Shown here in pieces: positions 24,457-33,278 of a DNA stretch of 64,000 nt. A model generated the notes under the pieces. That model was given only the letters and a program-made list of their open reading frames with translations, did not search any database and had not been told where the DNA came from. The position numbers were made by a program, and so were the translations under genes. Numbering within the stretch: the stretch's first letter is position 1; every line of letters starts with the position of its first letter. The DNA comes from an uncultured Oscillospiraceae bacterium (GTDB taxonomy: Bacteria; Bacillota; Clostridia; Oscillospirales; Oscillospiraceae): contig CAJUPU010000002.1 of the NCBI GenBank assembly GCA_910588495.1, positions 1 to 64,000 on the forward strand. The letters run 5' to 3'.

Positions 24457-25461
24457 ATGGAAAACGAGACGAAAAAGGTGATGCTCTCCGGCATCCAGCC
24501 CAGCGGGGAGCTCCATCTGGGCAACTATCTGGGCCCCCTGCGCCACTGGCCGGAGATGATCGACGAGTTCGACTGCTATTTCTTCCTGGCGGACCTGCAC
24601 ACCATCACCGTCCGCCAGGACCCCGCCGAGCTGAGAAAGCGCACCCTGACCCTGATCGCCCAGTACATCGCCTGCGGGCTGGACCCGGAAAAGTGCGTGC
24701 TGTTCATCCAGTCCCACGTCCCCGCCCACAGCCAGCTGGGCTGGGTGCTGGACTGCTACACCATGTTCGGCGAGCTGTCCCGCATGACCCAGTTCAAGGA
24801 CAAGTCCGCCCGGAACGCCGACAACATCAACGCGGGGCTGTTCACCTACCCGGTGCTGATGGCGGCGGACATCCTGCTCTATCAGCCCGACTTCGTCCCC
24901 GTGGGGGAGGACCAGAAGCAGCACGTGGAGATCTGCCGGGACATCGCGGGCCGCTTCAACGGCATATACGGCGACGTGCTCAAGGTGCCCCAGCCCTACA
25001 TCGCCAAGGTGGGGGCCAGGATCATGAGCCTGTCCACGCCGGACAGCAAGATGTCCAAGTCCCAGCCCGAGGGCTGCGTGTTCCTCATGGAGAAGCCGGA
25101 GGACATCGCCCGGAAGTTCAAGCGGGCGGTCACCGACAGCGACACCCAGCGCTGCGTGCGCTGGGACCCGGAGCACAAGCCCGGCGTGTCCAACCTGATG
25201 CAGATCTACGCCTCCGCCACCGGCAAGAGCTATGAGGAGATCGAGCGGGAGTTCGACGGGCTGGGCTACGGCAGGTTCAAGCCCGCCGTGGGCGAGGCGG
25301 TCGTCGAGACCCTGCGGCCCATCCGGGAGGAGACCGCGCGGCTGCTGGCCGACAAGGCGTATCTGGAGAGCGTCTACCGGGCGGGCGCGGAGCGGGCCGC
25401 GTATGTGGCGGAAAAGACCCTGCGCAAGGTGTACAAAAAGGTGGGCTTCCTGCCCCGCTGA
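24457..25461 (+). CDS. trpS: Tryptophanyl-tRNA synthetase
   Basis: 334 residues, class I. The HIGH-like motif is HLGN in SGIQPSGELHLGNYLGP. The KMSKS motif is SKMSKS at about residue 200, with GEDQKQHVE binding the amino acid. Length matches the bacterial family. It lies 12 bases after rsfS. No T-box leader is visible, so tRNA-Trp-dependent antitermination is not indicated here. Confidence 0.97.
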   Translation: MENETKKVMLSGIQPSGELHLGNYLGPLRHWPEMIDEFDCYFFLADLHTITVRQDPAELRKRTLTLIAQYIACGLDPEKCVLFIQSHVPAHSQLGWVLDCYTMFGELSRMTQFKDKSARNADNINAGLFTYPVLMAADILLYQPDFVPVGEDQKQHVEICRDIAGRFNGIYGDVLKVPQPYIAKVGARIMSLSTPDSKMSKSQPEGCVFLMEKPEDIARKFKRAVTDSDTQRCVRWDPEHKPGVSNLMQIYASATGKSYEEIEREFDGLGYGRFKPAVGEAVVETLRPIREETARLLADKAYLESVYRAGAERAAYVAEKTLRKVYKKVGFLPR

Positions 25462-25526
25462 GGCAGGCCCGCCCCGCAAGACAGATAGAGGGGCGGCGGA
25501 CCGCCCCGCAAAGGAGCGAAATTCCG

Positions 25527-26675
25527 TTGATCAATTTGAGTAAGATCATGACCTCCCAGGAGATCTGGAGCGTGCTGCTCTCGCTGGCGCTCTCGGCGGC
25601 GGTGGCCTTCGCCGCCACGCCGCTGGTGAAGGCGCTGTCGGTGAAGGTGGGGGCGGTGGACGTGCCCAAGGACGGCCGCCGGATGCACGACCACCCCATC
25701 CCCCGGATGGGGGGGCTGGCCATCTTCCTGGGCTTTCTGGCCGCCGTGCTGCTGTTCGTCCCCTTGGACACGGAAAAGCGGGGGATGCTGCTGGGGGCGG
25801 TGGTGATCGTGGTGCTGGGCATCTTCGACGACATCTACGCCCTGCCCGCCAAGCCCAAGTTCCTGGTGCAGATCGCCGCCGCCCTGATCGCCGTGCTGTC
25901 GGGCAACCTGATCGACGTGCTGTCCAACCCCAACATCTTCAGCCCCGACCCCGTGTGGCAGCTGGGCTGGCTGGGCTATCCGGTGACGGTGATCTGGATC
26001 GTGGCCATCACCAACGCCGTCAACCTGATCGACGGCCTGGACGGGCTGGCCTGCGGCGTGTCCACCATCAGCGCCATGACCATGCTGGTCATCGCCCTGC
26101 TGGTCAGCGTCAACGAGCTGGACGTGGCGGTGATGATGGCCGCCCTGGCCGGGGCGTGCATCGGCTTTCTGCCCTATAACTTCAACCCTGCCAAGATCTT
26201 CATGGGGGACACCGGCTCCACTTTTTTGGGCTTCATCATGGCCACGGTGTCCATAAACGGGATGTTCAAGCAGTACGCCATCATCTCCTTCGTGGTGCCC
26301 TTCCTCATGCTGGGCCTGCCCATCTTCGATGTGTGCTTCGCCGTGGTGCGGCGGGTGTCCCACGGGCAGAGCCCCATGCAGCCCGACCGGGGGCATGTCC
26401 ACCACCGGCTGATCGACATGGGCTTTTCCCAGAAGCAGGCGGTGGGGGTGCTCTATGTGATCTCCGCCATCCTGGGCCTGTCCGCCGTGGTGCTCACCGC
26501 CAGCGGCGCGGTGAAGGCCATGGTGTTCCTGCTGACCATGGGGGCGGCGGCGGTGATCGCCTGGCGGGTGTTCCTGCCCGCCGGCCTCCACGAGAGGGGC
26601 GCGGAAGAGGAGCGCTCCGAGGCGGCGGAGGGCTCCGCCCAGCCCGGAGAGAAGGAGGAGGACAGCCATGGATAA
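25527..26675 (+). CDS. Undecaprenyl-phosphate GlcNAc-1-phosphate transferase (WecA/TagO type)
   Basis: 382 residues starting at TTG 25527 with AAGGAG 10 bases upstream. Around ten membrane helices are seen. Family motifs are DVPKDGRRMHDHPIPRMGGL, DDIYALPAKPKF, NLIDGLDGLA, FNPAKIFMGDTGS and the histidine loop GHVHHRLIDMGFS. It loads GlcNAc-1-phosphate on undecaprenyl phosphate, the first membrane step of teichoic acid or wall polysaccharide. The C-terminal 30 residues are acidic. It overlaps wecB by 8 bases. Confidence 0.94.
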   Translation: MINLSKIMTSQEIWSVLLSLALSAAVAFAATPLVKALSVKVGAVDVPKDGRRMHDHPIPRMGGLAIFLGFLAAVLLFVPLDTEKRGMLLGAVVIVVLGIFDDIYALPAKPKFLVQIAAALIAVLSGNLIDVLSNPNIFSPDPVWQLGWLGYPVTVIWIVAITNAVNLIDGLDGLACGVSTISAMTMLVIALLVSVNELDVAVMMAALAGACIGFLPYNFNPAKIFMGDTGSTFLGFIMATVSINGMFKQYAIISFVVPFLMLGLPIFDVCFAVVRRVSHGQSPMQPDRGHVHHRLIDMGFSQKQAVGVLYVISAILGLSAVVLTASGAVKAMVFLLTMGAAAVIAWRVFLPAGLHERGAEEERSEAAEGSAQPGEKEEDSHG

Positions 26676-27816
26676 GCTGAAGGTGATGACCATATTCGGC
26701 ACCCGGCCGGAGGCCATCAAGATGGCCCCGCTGGTGAAGGAGCTGGAGGCCCGGCCCGAATTCGACAGCCTTTGCTGCGTCACCGCCCAGCACCGGCAGA
26801 TGCTGGACACGGTGCTGGACATCTTCAAGCTGGAGCCCCAGTTCGACCTGGACATCATGGAGGCCAGCCAGACCCTGTCCACCATCACTTCCAAGTGCCT
26901 GCTGGGGCTGGAGGGGGTGTTCAAACAGGTCCGGCCCGACCTGGTGCTGGTCCACGGGGACACCTCCACCACCTTCGCCGGGGCGCTGGCCGCCTTCTAT
27001 CAACAGATCGCCGTGGGCCATGTGGAGGCGGGGCTGCGCACCGGGGACCGGTACTCCCCTTTCCCGGAGGAGATGAACCGGTCTATGGTGGGGCGGCTGG
27101 CCGACCTGCACTTCTGTCCCACTGAGGCCAACCGCCGCAATCTGGAGGCGGAGGGGATCACAAAGGGGCTGTTCGTCACTGGCAACACGGTGATCGACGC
27201 CCTCCAGACCACGGTGGCCCCCGAGTTCTCCTTCGCGGAAGAGGTGCTGAACGGCCTGGACTACGGAAAGAAGAAGGTGATCCTGGTCACCTGCCACCGC
27301 CGGGAGAACTATGGACAGCCCATGGAGGACATCATGGCCGCCCTGTCACGCGTCGCGTGGACCCACCCCGAGGCAGAGCTGGTCTACCCGGTGCATCTCA
27401 GCCCGGTGGTGCAGGAGTGCGCCCACCGGCATTTAGAAGGCGTCGAAAACATCCATCTCATCGCCCCGCTGGACGTGGAGGAGATGCACAACCTGATGGC
27501 CCGCAGCTACTTGGTGATGACCGACTCCGGCGGCTTGCAGGAAGAGGCCCCCGCCCTGGGCAAGCCGGTGCTTGTCCTCAGAAAAGAGACCGAGCGGCCA
27601 GAGGCCGTGGAGGCCGGGACGGTGAAGCTGGCCGGAGTGGACTATGACCGCATCACCGAATTGGCAGACCAGCTGTTGGACGATCCCGCCGCCTATCAGG
27701 AGATGGCCCACGCCGTCAACCCCTATGGGGACGGCAAAGCCTGCCGCCGGATCGCCGACGGCATCCTGTACCACTTCGGCCGGACCGGCCGCCCGCCGGA
27801 GCCCTTCAAAAGCTAG
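26668..27816 (+). CDS. wecB: UDP-N-acetylglucosamine 2-epimerase (non-hydrolysing)
   Basis: 382 residues. GTRPEAIKMAPLVKEL, VHGDTSTTFAGALAAF, GHVEAGLRTGD, PFPEEMNR and TDSGGLQEEAP are the GT-B-fold signatures. It interconverts UDP-GlcNAc and UDP-ManNAc, feeding the second sugar of the linkage unit. Its start overlaps the WecA-type gene, with GGAGGAGG ahead, which supports a common pathway. Confidence 0.96.
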   Translation: MDKLKVMTIFGTRPEAIKMAPLVKELEARPEFDSLCCVTAQHRQMLDTVLDIFKLEPQFDLDIMEASQTLSTITSKCLLGLEGVFKQVRPDLVLVHGDTSTTFAGALAAFYQQIAVGHVEAGLRTGDRYSPFPEEMNRSMVGRLADLHFCPTEANRRNLEAEGITKGLFVTGNTVIDALQTTVAPEFSFAEEVLNGLDYGKKKVILVTCHRRENYGQPMEDIMAALSRVAWTHPEAELVYPVHLSPVVQECAHRHLEGVENIHLIAPLDVEEMHNLMARSYLVMTDSGGLQEEAPALGKPVLVLRKETERPEAVEAGTVKLAGVDYDRITELADQLLDDPAAYQEMAHAVNPYGDGKACRRIADGILYHFGRTGRPPEPFKS

Positions 27817-28578
27817 ATGGAGGACAAAAAGCGCACGGTGATGGCCGTGGTCATCATCACGGTGGTGCTGGCGGCGGTGCTGTACAGCTTTTTTCTCAAC
27901 CTGTTCGCCCCCCTCCCCCGCCTGGAGGTGGCCGATCCCGACGCTTCCCAGAGCGTGGACCCCCTGGGCGGAGAGAGCGGGCGTCCCGCCGGAGTGGTGG
28001 TGGAGGTCACCCCCCAGACGGTGCAGAGCCTCATCGCCTCTCTGGAGCGGTACGAGAGCTACCGCCGGACGGTGGCGGTGGAATATCTCGAGCAGGGCCG
28101 TTCCCTGGGGACGGTGACCGCCCAGGTGTGGGCGGACGGCGGCTGGACCCACACCTCGGCCCAGCTCAGCTCCGGCGCGGTGGAGCACACCGTGGTGGGG
28201 GAGGGCAAACTGTGGCTGTGGTACGGCAGCGGCCCCCAGGTGTACTCCGGCCCGGCGGCGGAGCGGGCCGCCGACCTGTCCCAGCGCCTGCCCACCTATG
28301 AGGACGTGCTGGCGCTGGACAAACGGTCCATCACCGGCGCGGGCTATGAGGAACGGGACGGCCAGCCCTGCGTGTTCGTGGAGGCCAGGACCGGCCCCTC
28401 CGCCACCGAGCGCTACTGGGTATCGGTGAGCAGCGGCCTTTTGACCGCCTCGGAGCTGGAGCAGGGCGGGGACGTGGTGTACGCCATGACCGCCCGGGAC
28501 ATGGTTAGCCCCTTGGAGCAGACCCAGGGCGTTTTCACCCTGCCCGGCGGCACGGTGCTCCACCATGTGGGAGAATGA
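27817..28578 (+). CDS. Membrane-anchored protein of unknown function
   Basis: 253 residues with the ATG directly after the wecB stop. One N-terminal membrane helix (about residues 8-29) anchors an exported domain rich in beta strands: two-strand repeats such as RTVAVEYLEQGRSLGTVTAQ and a regular pattern of G-x-W. The layout recalls LolA-like or outer-surface beta-barrel halves, but I cannot assign a family. Its position at the end of the wall-polymer run suggests an envelope role; this is context only. Confidence 0.75.
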   Translation: MEDKKRTVMAVVIITVVLAAVLYSFFLNLFAPLPRLEVADPDASQSVDPLGGESGRPAGVVVEVTPQTVQSLIASLERYESYRRTVAVEYLEQGRSLGTVTAQVWADGGWTHTSAQLSSGAVEHTVVGEGKLWLWYGSGPQVYSGPAAERAADLSQRLPTYEDVLALDKRSITGAGYEERDGQPCVFVEARTGPSATERYWVSVSSGLLTASELEQGGDVVYAMTARDMVSPLEQTQGVFTLPGGTVLHHVGE

Positions 28579-28584
28579 GGCCCC

Positions 28585-28959
28585 CTACCCTTTCGCCTCA
28601 TCATCCCCCAATCCCAGCAGGAGCAGGAGCCCCAGGGTGATGATCAGCTCCAGGTTGTCCCCATCCTCCAGATAGAGGAAGAGGATGATCAGCACCAGCA
28701 GGATGTCCCCAGTGTCGAACTTTTCCAGAGAAAAGTGCTGCTTCACCCCGTCCAGCAGCTGGCCCAGTCCCCGGGTCACCTCCCCCACAAGGTCGTTTTT
28801 GGACCGCATGGGCTCGGCCGGGCGGTTCATGCCGCCGGGGCGTCCGGGGCCGGGACCCCGGCGGGGCTGGTCCCAGCGGCCCTGGCCCGGCTGGCTCTGG
28901 GGCTGGGGCTCCGGGTCCAGCAGGACGAAGCTGTCGCCGTCCAGATAGCGGTTATACAT
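28585..28959 (-). CDS. Hypothetical small membrane protein
   Basis: 124 residues. The N-terminal half is proline-, glycine- and glutamine-rich and likely disordered. The C-terminal half has two short hydrophobic segments: DILLVLIILFLYLEDGD and LELIITLGLLLLLGLG. The start is ATG 28959 after AAGGAGGAC. Its start region overlaps the end of the next upstream gene by 8 bases. Similar proteins with an acidic gap between two leucine-rich helices occur in spore-forming clostridia, but I cannot name the family. Confidence 0.7.
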   Translation of the reverse strand: MYNRYLDGDSFVLLDPEPQPQSQPGQGRWDQPRRGPGPGRPGGMNRPAEPMRSKNDLVGEVTRGLGQLLDGVKQHFSLEKFDTGDILLVLIILFLYLEDGDNLELIITLGLLLLLGLGDDEAKG

Positions 28960-29452
28960 GGCTGTCCTCCTTGCGGGCGCGGAACAGATCCAACCCCGAG
29001 CGGATCAGCCGGGACAGCTTGGCGATCTGGATCGCCTTGTCCAGCTTGGCATACCGCTCCTCCCGCACAAAGGGCCGCAGGGCCTCCAGCAGCGCGGTCC
29101 GCTTGTCGTCCCCGCCGCCGGTGAACTGTCCGATGAGCCCTGCGGCGGCGGACAGGGTGCCCATGTCCAGTCCTCCCAGCGCGCCCAGCATCCCCTCCAG
29201 CCCGCCGCCGGGCGGCCCGGGGGCCGCCGGAGGCGGGCTGGGAGCTGTCTGGGCCTGGGGCGCGCCGTCCCCGTCCTGGGCGGGGGCCGCTTCGCCCTGT
29301 TCCGGGGGCGCAGGCGGGGCCTGGGGCGGGTCTTGGGGCGCCCCCCCCTGCCCTCCCCCGCCCAGGTTCAGGGACTGGGCCAGGGACATGATCTGGGCCA
29401 TGGCCTGGGGGTTGCCCAGGATGTTTTCCAGTTTTTCCTCCAGCTCGCCCAT
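28952..29452 (-). CDS. Hypothetical protein with disordered proline-rich linker
   Basis: 166 residues. Residues 1-30 form a helix (LEEKLENILGNPQAMAQIM), 31-95 are glycine/proline/alanine-rich, and 96-166 form helices with LLEALRPFVREERYAKLDKA. No signal peptide or catalytic motif. The first helix resembles the NPQAMAQI repeat of clostridial proteins in such clusters. It is probably translated with its neighbours, as the stop overlaps the next start by 8 bases. Function unknown. Confidence 0.7.
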   Translation of the reverse strand: MGELEEKLENILGNPQAMAQIMSLAQSLNLGGGGQGGAPQDPPQAPPAPPEQGEAAPAQDGDGAPQAQTAPSPPPAAPGPPGGGLEGMLGALGGLDMGTLSAAAGLIGQFTGGGDDKRTALLEALRPFVREERYAKLDKAIQIAKLSRLIRSGLDLFRARKEDSHV

Positions 29453-29486
29453 ACCGGTCCCCTCCCTTCCGCAGCCCTTTGTCCGT

Positions 29487-29747
29487 CTACTTCATGTTTT
29501 CTCTCATCTTTTGGATGAGTTTGGCCCCCTCCGGGTCATTCATCAGCCGGCGGATCGCACCCGCCAGCTGGGACGCGTCTCCCTTCGCGGCCCGCTCCGC
29601 CGCCGACTCCAGGTCTCCGGTGCTCTGACTGAGCATGGCGAAGATCCGCTGGGTCTCCGGCGCGTCCCGCAGCTTCTCCAGCTTGGACGGGTCCTTCATG
29701 AGGCGGCTGGCCTCTTTTCCTTGCAGCAGCTCGTCAAAATTCGGCAT
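29487..29747 (-). CDS. Small helical hypothetical protein
   Basis: 86 residues from ATG 29747 after GGAGGG. All-helical, with LQGKEASRLMKDPSKLEKL and DPEGAKLIQKMRENMK. No motif for binding or catalysis is seen. It is the first gene of a minus-strand unit with the two unknown genes that follow (29452 and 28959). It is divergent from the phosphoesterase at 29803. Confidence 0.75.
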   Translation of the reverse strand: MPNFDELLQGKEASRLMKDPSKLEKLRDAPETQRIFAMLSQSTGDLESAAERAAKGDASQLAGAIRRLMNDPEGAKLIQKMRENMK

Positions 29748-29802
29748 AGGTATCCCTCCGTTCACTGACAGTATATGTGCGCAGAGAGAAATGGTGACCA
29801 AT

Positions 29803-30261
29803 ATGAAGATCTTAGTGTTTTCAGATTCCCACGGGCGGCTGGGCCCCATGCTGGACGCTGTGGAGCGGGAGAAGCCCCACCGGGTGTTCTTCCTGGGGGA
29901 CAACTACCGGGACGGCCAGGCGCTGGTGGATGCCTATCCCGACCTGCCCGTGGAGCTGGTGCGGGGCAATTGCGACTGGGACAAGGGCCCGGACGAGCTG
30001 CTGGTAGAGGCGGAGGGCGTGCGGTTCCTGCTCACCCACGGCCACCGCTACTACGTGAAGAGCGGCACGGGCTACCTCTCCCGGGCCGCCCGGGAAAAGG
30101 GGGTGGCGGTGGCCTGCTTCGGCCACACCCACGAGAGCATGAACATGCCCGACCACGGGGTGTGGCTGCTCAACCCGGGCACCATCGGCGGGGTGCACAA
30201 CCGGGTGGGCTACGGGGTGGTCTCGATCGCGGACGGAAAATTCCGCATCGACCTGAGATAA
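29803..30261 (+). CDS. YfcE/MJ0936-type metallophosphoesterase
   Basis: 152 residues from ATG 29803, with GGTGA 6 bases upstream; an upstream in-frame ATG at 29791 has no ribosome site at a workable spacing. All calcineurin-like motifs are present: FSDSHGR, FLGDN, GNCD, THGHRY and FGHTHESM, giving a dinuclear metal site. It probably hydrolyses phosphodiesters; the natural substrate is unknown. It is a single-gene unit ending at a strong terminator. Confidence 0.94.
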   Translation: MKILVFSDSHGRLGPMLDAVEREKPHRVFFLGDNYRDGQALVDAYPDLPVELVRGNCDWDKGPDELLVEAEGVRFLLTHGHRYYVKSGTGYLSRAAREKGVAVACFGHTHESMNMPDHGVWLLNPGTIGGVHNRVGYGVVSIADGKFRIDLR

Positions 30262-30262
30262 A

Positions 30263-30298
30263 AAGATCCCCGGCGCTTTCGCGCCGGGGATCTTCACG
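30263..30298 (+). terminator. Intrinsic terminator after the phosphoesterase
   Basis: AAGATCCCCGGCGC (30263-30276) pairs perfectly with 30281-30294 around TTTC. It is AT-flanked on both sides and may also terminate the convergent DUF378 gene. Confidence 0.8.
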
Positions 30299-30315
30299 TT
30301 TTGGGGCACACTGTC

Positions 30316-30534
30316 TCAGGCGTGGCTGTGCCGGGCGCGGCCGTCCTCTGTGCGGAAGAGCAGCGTCAGGCACCATAGGGCCGCCAGACCCACGATGGTG
30401 TAGACGATCCGGGCCAGCCAGGTGCCGGGGCCGCCGGAGATGAACGCCACCAGGTCGAAATCGAACAGCCCGATGGAGCCCCAGTTCAGCCCGCCGATGA
30501 TGGCCACCGCCAGGGCGATCTTATCCAGGAACAC
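30316..30534 (-). CDS. DUF378 family small membrane protein
   Basis: 72 residues from GTG 30534, which has AAAGGAGG 8 bases upstream. LDKIALAVAIIGGLNWGSIGLF is the defining DUF378 motif, followed by DLVAFI and a second membrane helix (VYTIVGLAALWCL). Two-helix inner membrane protein of unknown function. Length fits the family. Confidence 0.92.
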   Translation of the reverse strand: MFLDKIALAVAIIGGLNWGSIGLFDFDLVAFISGGPGTWLARIVYTIVGLAALWCLTLLFRTEDGRARHSHA

Positions 30535-30651
30535 GGTACGAACCTCCTTTGACCGGGGCGCGCTTTTGAGGCGTGCCCCGCTTTTTCTCACGGAGGTAGT
30601 TTGCACCGGACAAGATCCGCTATGCTGGAAATTTTTTCGACGGTCTTTCGC

Positions 30652-31737
30652 TCACTCCACCGAGATGGACTGGCTGGCGGGGATGACGCACACATAGCTC
30701 TTCCCCCGGCCCAGGGCCAGCGGGGAGCCATCCTCGTTGAAGTAGCGCAGCTGGCTCTCCGCCCCGCCCTTCTCCCACTTGATGGGCACGATCTTCCCGC
30801 CGCAGGCAAACCAGCCGCTGCCGGACTTCAGGTCCACCTTTACCCGGCCCGCATCGTCCTGGATAACATAGGTGGTCTGGAGCACCAGCAGGTTGGTCAC
30901 TCCGATCTGGCTGCCGTCGTTGCCGTCTATGTAGGGCCCGCCGTACTCCTCCACCATGTAGAGCCCGCTGGAAGGATAGTAGCGGAACACCCCGGTCTTA
31001 TAGCTGGAAAAGGGGACGGTCACTGTGGCGGCGGCGCTGCCCCCGGCGGGGATGCCGTCGTCGGTGAAGGTCATCTCATAGCGGTAGCCCTCGCTGTGCT
31101 CCTCCAGCTCCCGCTGGGAGAGCATGTCCGTGATGGCCTGGCCGGAGGTGAGCAGAGAGTGCTCGAAGCCGAACTCATGCCCGGCCACCCGCTGCCGGTC
31201 CCGCCAGAACATCCCGGCCTCCTTGCTGGAATAGTAGCCGTTGACCCCGTCCACCGTGAACAGGCCCCGGCTGTTTTTCGTGTTGTAGAACTCCGGGCTG
31301 CCCCCGGCGTGGATGAACACCGCATCGTGGCCCTTGGCGATCTCCCAGTAGTACTGCCGGGCGGAGCGCACCGAGCCGACGAGGCCCAGCTGGGACGGGT
31401 CCTGATACACTGCCAGCATCCGGGTGATCCCCCCCTCCGCCAGCAGCTCATAGATGATGTCCGCCTGGCCGTTTCCCTGCTGGGGCAGGGCGGCCTTCAG
31501 GTTGTTGAGCATCACCGCCGCCGGGCGCTTGCCGGACAGGTCCTCCTGGCAGGGCAGTCCGGTGAGGGGGTGATAGAAGGCGGGGGTGGGGCTGGGGGTG
31601 GGCAGGGGCTCCATGCTCTCCGGAGCGGCGGAGACAGGGACCTCCGCCGAGGGCGTGGGGTCCGGCTCCTTCTCTGAGCGGCAGGCCGTCAGGGCCAACA
31701 GCATAAAGGCGCACAGCAGACAGGTGAAGCGCTTCAT
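30652..31737 (-). CDS. DUF3048 (YerB-like) lipoprotein
   Basis: 361 residues. A signal peptide with lipobox LLALTAC (Cys at about residue 19) anchors it to the outer membrane leaflet face. A proline/threonine/serine linker follows. The DUF3048 domain has PLTGLPC, PAAVMLNNLKAALPQQG, GGITRMLAVYQD and GLVGSVRSARQYY, then a second domain with TTYVIQDDAGRVKVDL. YerB-type proteins are extracytoplasmic with unproven function. Own promoter at 31786-31814. Confidence 0.93.
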   Translation of the reverse strand: MKRFTCLLCAFMLLALTACRSEKEPDPTPSAEVPVSAAPESMEPLPTPSPTPAFYHPLTGLPCQEDLSGKRPAAVMLNNLKAALPQQGNGQADIIYELLAEGGITRMLAVYQDPSQLGLVGSVRSARQYYWEIAKGHDAVFIHAGGSPEFYNTKNSRGLFTVDGVNGYYSSKEAGMFWRDRQRVAGHEFGFEHSLLTSGQAITDMLSQRELEEHSEGYRYEMTFTDDGIPAGGSAAATVTVPFSSYKTGVFRYYPSSGLYMVEEYGGPYIDGNDGSQIGVTNLLVLQTTYVIQDDAGRVKVDLKSGSGWFACGGKIVPIKWEKGGAESQLRYFNEDGSPLALGRGKSYVCVIPASQSISVE

Positions 31738-31785
31738 TTCATTCCCTCCTCAAAGCGGGCCCGGCTGTCCGGGCAGGTATGGACC

Positions 31786-31814
31786 ATTATACCATTTTTG
31801 TCGAAGCTTGTAAA
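31786..31814 (-). promoter_or_regulatory. Sigma-A promoter for the DUF3048 lipoprotein gene
   Basis: On the minus strand TTTACA (31809-31814) and TATAAT (31786-31791) with a 17-base spacer. Confidence 0.75.
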
Positions 31815-31833
31815 TGGACAGGGCGCATAAAAT

Positions 31834-31865
31834 GGGCAGACCGGACCATATGGCCCGGTCTGCCC
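31834..31865 (-). terminator. Intrinsic terminator of lysC
   Basis: GGGCAGACCGG (31834-31844) pairs perfectly with 31855-31865. On the minus strand it is followed by CATTTTATG, a weak T run, and lies 10 bases after the lysC stop. Confidence 0.7.
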
Positions 31866-31874
31866 CGTTTTTCC

Positions 31875-33101
31875 TCACTGCGCGCCGTTGAACTCGTCGT
31901 AGAACCGGTTGTGGATCACCTGCACCGCCCGGTCCGCATCGCTGATGTGCACCAGCACGGAGACCTTGATCTCGCTGGTGGAGATCATATTGATGTTGAT
32001 GCCCGCGCTGAACAGCGCCTCGAACATGGCGGCGGCCACGCCGGGGTTGTTCACCATGCCCGCACCCACGATGGACACCTTGGCGATGTTGTCCGACACG
32101 TCGATGTGGTCGAAGCGGATGGTGTCCCGATTGTCCTCCAGCAGCTTCTGGGCCAGCTCCATGTCGCCCTTGGCCACGGTGAAGCTGATGTCCTTGGTCT
32201 CGCTGCGGCCGATGGACTGGAGGATGATGTCCACGTTCACGTTGTTCTTGGCCAGCAGGGAGAAGATCTTATAGGCGATGCCCGGGGTGTCCTCCAGGCC
32301 CACCAGGGCCAGGCGGGCGATGTTCTTATCCTTGGCGACGCCGCTGATGTGGGATTTTTCCATGGTCTTGACGACCTCCTTCACTTTTGTGCCGGGTTTG
32401 CCGGAGAAGCTGGAGAGCACCTCCAGGTTCACGCTGTACCGCTTGGCCATCTCCACCGAGCGGTTGTGGAGCACCTGGGCGCCCAGGGTGGCCAGCTCCA
32501 GCATCTCGTCGTAGGTGATCTCGTCCAGCTTGTGGGCGGTGGGCACCAGCCGGGGGTCGGCGGTATACACGCCGTCCACGTCGGTGTAGATTTGGCACAG
32601 GTCCGCCCCCAGCGAAGCGGCGATGGCCACCGCCGACGTGTCCGACCCGCCCCGGCCCAGGGTGGTGATGTCGTCATACTTGTTCAGCCCCTGGAAGCCG
32701 GTGACGATGACGATGCGCCGCTTGTCCAGCTCCGCCCGGATCCGTTCGGCCTGCACCCGCTTGATACGGGCGTTTCCGTAGCCCGAGTTGGTGCGGAAGC
32801 CCGCCTGCCAGCCCGTCAGCGACACCACGGGGAAACCCATCCCCTCGATGGCCATGGCGCACAGGGCGCAGGAGATCTGCTCCCCGGTGGACAGCAGCAT
32901 GTCGAGTTCCCGCTTGGAGGCGGCGGGGTTGATCTCCGCCGCCTTCCCGATCAGATCGTCGGTGGTGTCCCCCTGGGCGGAGAGCACCGCCACCACCCGG
33001 TCTCCCTTTTGATAAGTATCGGTGATGATGCGGGCCACGTTGCGGATCTTTTCCGCGTCCGCCACCGAGGACCCGCCAAACTTCTGTACGATCAATGCCA
33101 T
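31875..33101 (-). CDS. lysC: Aspartate kinase
   Basis: 408 residues, a monofunctional aspartokinase. VQKFGGSSVADAEKI is the kinase N-terminal motif, and GRGGSDTSAVAIAA lies in the catalytic domain. Two ACT domains (about 260-400) hold VGLEDTPGIAYKIFS and VGAGMVNNPGVAAAMF and should bind lysine and/or threonine. It makes aspartyl phosphate for lysine, threonine and methionine. It follows hom on the same strand with a 177-base gap that holds a family B repeat. Confidence 0.96.
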   Translation of the reverse strand: MALIVQKFGGSSVADAEKIRNVARIITDTYQKGDRVVAVLSAQGDTTDDLIGKAAEINPAASKRELDMLLSTGEQISCALCAMAIEGMGFPVVSLTGWQAGFRTNSGYGNARIKRVQAERIRAELDKRRIVIVTGFQGLNKYDDITTLGRGGSDTSAVAIAASLGADLCQIYTDVDGVYTADPRLVPTAHKLDEITYDEMLELATLGAQVLHNRSVEMAKRYSVNLEVLSSFSGKPGTKVKEVVKTMEKSHISGVAKDKNIARLALVGLEDTPGIAYKIFSLLAKNNVNVDIILQSIGRSETKDISFTVAKGDMELAQKLLEDNRDTIRFDHIDVSDNIAKVSIVGAGMVNNPGVAAAMFEALFSAGININMISTSEIKVSVLVHISDADRAVQVIHNRFYDEFNGAQ

Positions 33102-33207
33102 AAGTTTTTCATTCCTCTCATGGAGTTTTCCATGCCGTTTGGGGATTGCCGGACGCTCCGCCCGGTACTCCAGTTTATGCCGCTTCCTGCGCCACGCGCC
33201 TAAAGGG

Positions 33208-33278
33208 GGCCCCGCAACGCCGGCCTTCGCCCTCGCTTCGGTCCATCCGCGCGGCTCTCGACGGCTGCGCGCTTCTTG
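33208..33278 (-). repeat. Dispersed repeat family B, copy 1 (between hom and lysC)
   Basis: Read on the minus strand this contains GCGCGGATGGACCGAAGCGA followed by GGGCGAAGG, matching the copies near 38331-38357 and 53491-53540. It starts directly at the hom stop and belongs to the hom-lysC gap. Exact ends are uncertain. Confidence 0.6.
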
